Shown one piece after another: positions 21,901 through 23,720 of a stretch of 23,720 nt of DNA; within the stretch, counting starts at the first letter, position 1, and each line of letters begins with the position of its first letter. Source of the DNA: a virus; the IMG/VR virus record IMGVR_UViG_3300028115_000116, positions 1 through 23,720 of that record. One strand, given 5' to 3'. A model generated the notes under the pieces. It was not told where the DNA came from. It was given only the letters and a program-made list of their open reading frames with translations, and made no database searches. A program made the translations under genes and the position numbers.

Positions 21901-23720
21901 TTTTACAGATGTAATAGGTAAGTTAGGGCAAAAATGGTTTAGTTGGAAATCTTACAATGTTGGAGCTTTAGTTTGGTACGAAGGAATTTTGTATCAAAAA
22001 ACAGGAAGCTCCGGTACAATTCCATCAGGCTTTGGATCTGGAGTATCTGTTGTAAACAGTCTTGATCTTGTAAAAATAAGTGATAGTTCTACTTTAACAG
22101 TAGACTTAACAAGTGCAAGTTTTGAGGGTAATCCTCTAGTAAAACTTTTTAAAGGAAACTCTTATGTTAGTGGTTATAGTCTTTACGATTCCGATAATGT
22201 AAAGTATTGGAAATATTTGGGATGGAATTCTCAAGATCAAAGAGAAGTAACTAGACACCAGACAAATACAACTATAGACACTTCCTCTTCTATATTTAGT
22301 AACATTAATAGTTTACTAAACCATTTTAATGGAATTTTAAGATATTCTAGTGGTAAGTATGAGTTAGACATAGAAACTCAAGCCCCTACTTCTTACGATT
22401 CTGCAGAACAACTTGATGAAAATGATATTATTGGTGCTATTAATATAGAGGATTCAGGACAGAAGGGAACTTTCAATACTGTTAATGTAAATATTTCTGA
22501 TCCTCAAAACAGATTTGAATCTCGTTCTGTATCTTTTTTCGATTCTACTTATTTAAAAGAAGATAGAAATGTGCAGAAAAAGGGAGATTTCCAAGCTCCT
22601 TATGTTACCAATTATTTTAATGCTAGAATTAATGCAAGACAGTATTTAGAAGAATCAAGATATGGTTTAAAAATATCTTTTAGAATGCCTCCAAAAGGAT
22701 TATTGCTTGTAGCTGGAAGTATAATTACAATATCTTATGCTAGGTTCGGATGGGAAAATAAACCTTTTCGAGTATCAAACTTAAACTTTACTCCTGATTG
22801 TTTAGTTCAAGTCACTGCTTTTGAGCATAATGATAGTGCTTATTTAATTTCAGCTATACCGTCACAAAACTATGTTTCTCAGAATATTACTACGGCTAGA
22901 GAGCCAGATCCAGTTTCTCCTTCAGCCCTTTTAACTTCAGTGTCTTCAAGAGGGGGTATAGACTTAAATTGGACAAATTCTGATACGTTTAAGCAAGCTA
23001 ACTATATTACCGAAATTTACAGAGGTGTACAAAATAGTTTGTTAGGGAGCCCCTCCCCTATTTTGGTAGGAACTTCTGTAGGAAATAGTTTTTTTGATCC
23101 TATAATTACAAGTACAGAAACTACAGTATATTATTGGATTAGATACGCCGTAAATACTTCTTATTCTAAAAGAACTAAAACTAATCAAGCAAGAACACTT
23201 TTTTCCGCGTATCATCCAACTAATGTAGGAGTTAGTGCTACTACTTCAGGCTCTATAGATGGATTAACCATTAACTTGAGTAGACCCTCTGTCACGTTAA
23301 GCGAAGACCCAAATAACCCCGGAAATTATATTTATACAAATTCAGGAACTTCTATTAGAGTAAGGGTAGGCACAGTAGCCTTAGATTTCGATAACTCCTC
23401 CCCCTATAGTAACTCTTCTTTCAGGGTGGAAAATGTTTCCGGTACAAATATTACTCCAGGAAATATTAATAGTTCTGGAACTGATTTTGTAGTTTATGAT
23501 GATGCCAGTGCTATAACTAGTGATACTGGTAGTATTGAATACGAAATTATTATAACAAACAGTTTAGGAGAGGAGTCCGCTTCCTATTTTATTACCCAAG
23601 ATTTTGCTATTTCATCAATAGGGGCTCAAGGACCTTCTGGCCCTCAAGGTGCTCAAGGCCCTTCTGGCCCTCAAGGTGCTACAGGCGGAACTGGTGCTCA
23701 AGGCCCTTCTGGCCCCCCAG
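18989..23720 (+). CDS. Giant tail-tip / host-specificity protein (lambda J-like), 3' end beyond window
   Basis: One frame is open without a stop from GTG 18989 to the window edge (1577 codons). The GTG overlaps the upstream TGA (GTGA). Residues 1-135 look like a tail-hub domain (YAHLIKFEKAIKTGTGK ... VGSVQETTEARASNFNIEID). Then comes a J-like core with YIPVVYGVQKIDAIPFFVDT (363-382) and MQLLDYITNNRYGKDLSIEEDINLDAFRRAALACD (about 891-925). A Trp/Tyr motif WFSWKSYNVGALVWYEGILYQ (983-1003) resembles carbohydrate-binding modules. A fibronectin-III-like domain follows at about 1305-1390, and a collagen-like Gly-X-Y repeat starts at 1545 and runs off the window. It would form the tail tip, open the tail and bind the host surface. 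Confidence 0.9.
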   Translation, partial: MTIRSISTDLKNSLLPDNPSYQEGFSYAHLIKFEKAIKTGTGKTKKTPLSYAYITDASRNIRFNDGSTDIDGTPNGLQTYIANRVVSVGSVQETTEARASNFNIEIDTTALGTSLSNQTFIYSTSTIIGEIDFVDAGFAEGDKLKITASNSLNTGLTFRINSFTNNNKTINFSTEDTVVTGTGTAETVEFASEEVIGLLNKKEDSASYAGYINREIFIYKAHIDTDTGSIIGDPYLLFKGIISNAKLTEDPSSSSKISWGVSSHWGDFVRVNGRITSDDFHRGLDGNGQSDPYALKRPEYADDLGFMHSEQAINIIGIYQVSETRYKLKSKRKWYGTKKYKQVEYQVQVDREADLRFNLDAKYIPVVYGVQKIDAIPFFVDTDKDSADIIYVAYALCEGEIGGLYDIYFDDSSSICLDEQDNDTRAQGSEGVDVYCQGRMDRGDVLGGYSAAYDSLVTRLSRLSQAYAYTTENGTGTYSQEVAQQETDLLLANPLLQAATQSILPSSQTFGLQHEEATLFEKPLDARMVFHSGKPNQKTDGMLASVANQSRFKIQTDYFSSTADYWGANHRVLDTAYVATKFTISDGETTIPELDFIVRGKLIDCYNYDFSYVSIPAAGESISNFNLGDSVNIYDISDPTGTTSLGSNIIADIFTLPEENEPRIRLKTDPDLSITAFYIKNSNGDTWRVITYDHVEQSGNVAETLTEQVQSISTGTTSGVSVNINAGTVANILSEPAIQAAVAIASQFVGVERTYAQEPKDALVPSRTIISSDSTNSGQTLDNVGVDTDITRSETVFEEVQVKNAIKLDTVGKADDFYNGFEIQVTRRNDDDTLTTETKTIIDFDGATQVAIIDGEFNLFLPRDGSISGTVADTYKILTKKDRRVSINPAMQLLDYITNNRYGKDLSIEEDINLDAFRRAALACDTRSDVTVVTSSTPTIGADYEYVTGGVRLFRATCLSHETVNSKIETTFTDVIGKLGQKWFSWKSYNVGALVWYEGILYQKTGSSGTIPSGFGSGVSVVNSLDLVKISDSSTLTVDLTSASFEGNPLVKLFKGNSYVSGYSLYDSDNVKYWKYLGWNSQDQREVTRHQTNTTIDTSSSIFSNINSLLNHFNGILRYSSGKYELDIETQAPTSYDSAEQLDENDIIGAINIEDSGQKGTFNTVNVNISDPQNRFESRSVSFFDSTYLKEDRNVQKKGDFQAPYVTNYFNARINARQYLEESRYGLKISFRMPPKGLLLVAGSIITISYARFGWENKPFRVSNLNFTPDCLVQVTAFEHNDSAYLISAIPSQNYVSQNITTAREPDPVSPSALLTSVSSRGGIDLNWTNSDTFKQANYITEIYRGVQNSLLGSPSPILVGTSVGNSFFDPIITSTETTVYYWIRYAVNTSYSKRTKTNQARTLFSAYHPTNVGVSATTSGSIDGLTINLSRPSVTLSEDPNNPGNYIYTNSGTSIRVRVGTVALDFDNSSPYSNSSFRVENVSGTNITPGNINSSGTDFVVYDDASAITSDTGSIEYEIIITNSLGEESASYFITQDFAISSIGAQGPSGPQGAQGPSGPQGATGGTGAQGPSGPP
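23621..23719 (+). repeat. Collagen-like tandem repeat inside the tail-tip gene
   Basis: In frame with the tail-tip protein, GAQGPSGPQGAQGPSGPQGA and what follows are Gly-X-Y triplets. At DNA level a 27-base unit (GPSGPQGAQ) repeats at 23630-23656 and 23657-23683, with a partial copy at 23702-23719. The repeat continues beyond the window. Such repeats make trimeric stalks and can change in length by slippage or recombination. Confidence 0.9.

Noticed and set aside
1-23720. tRNA genes, CRISPR arrays, insertion sequences, integrase or attachment sites
   Set aside because: No cloverleaf-like sequence, regularly spaced repeats, transposase or recombinase motifs were seen by eye; the only tandem repeat is the coding collagen-like one at the right edge.

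Overview
The window reads as the left part of the structural (virion morphogenesis) region of a tailed double-stranded DNA phage with HK97-type heads and a long non-contractile tail (siphovirus). No host chromosomal gene, integrase, repressor, replication or lysis cassette is recognisable. All genes lie on the + strand and most overlap or abut. The DNA is A+T-rich, the promoters are bacterial sigma70-like and most starts have Shine-Dalgarno (SD) sites, so the host is a bacterium. Families of this kind are common in marine phages of Proteobacteria, but the sequence does not fix the host.

Layout. (1) 1-2180: the end of an unidentified gene and its terminator; a promoter; three tandem small proteins sharing an N-terminal MANR-x2-LG module; a protein with a PEGA-like C-terminus; and a 60-residue hypothetical. 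This looks like an accessory virion or tail-surface module. (2) 2190-4342: second promoter, terminase small subunit, a coiled-coil/membrane protein, a Cys-cluster mini-protein and terminase large subunit. (3) 4352-8369: third promoter, HNH endonuclease, HK97-type portal, a small protein resembling the homing-endonuclease-associated repeat, and one long ORF fusing prohead protease, scaffold (delta) and major capsid protein, with a strong internal ribosome binding site at the scaffold-capsid boundary. (4) 8423-10883: head-tail adaptor, a large basic neck protein and a tail terminator. (5) 10931-13133: tail tube protein and a divergent second copy, separated by a consensus promoter that runs straight into a terminator hairpin. 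(6) 13142-18240: two tail assembly chaperone ORFs in different frames, probably joined by frameshifting, then the tape measure. (7) 18240-23720: a Dit/gpM-like minor tail protein and a very large tail-tip (lambda J-like) protein that stays open to the window edge and ends in a collagen-like repeat.

The gene order follows packaging, then head assembly, neck, tail tube, tail length control and host-recognition tip. Regulation stands out more than gene content. Three promoters share a nearly identical extended sequence (AAAAATAATTCTTGACTTT); at two of them the start codon lies 7-8 nt after the -10 box, implying leaderless mRNAs for the packaging and head operons. Tetraloop hairpins flank the capsid and tail tube genes, the two most abundant virion proteins. 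No stretch longer than about 300 bases lacks a gene; the largest gap is 12065-12182, which holds the promoter/terminator pair.
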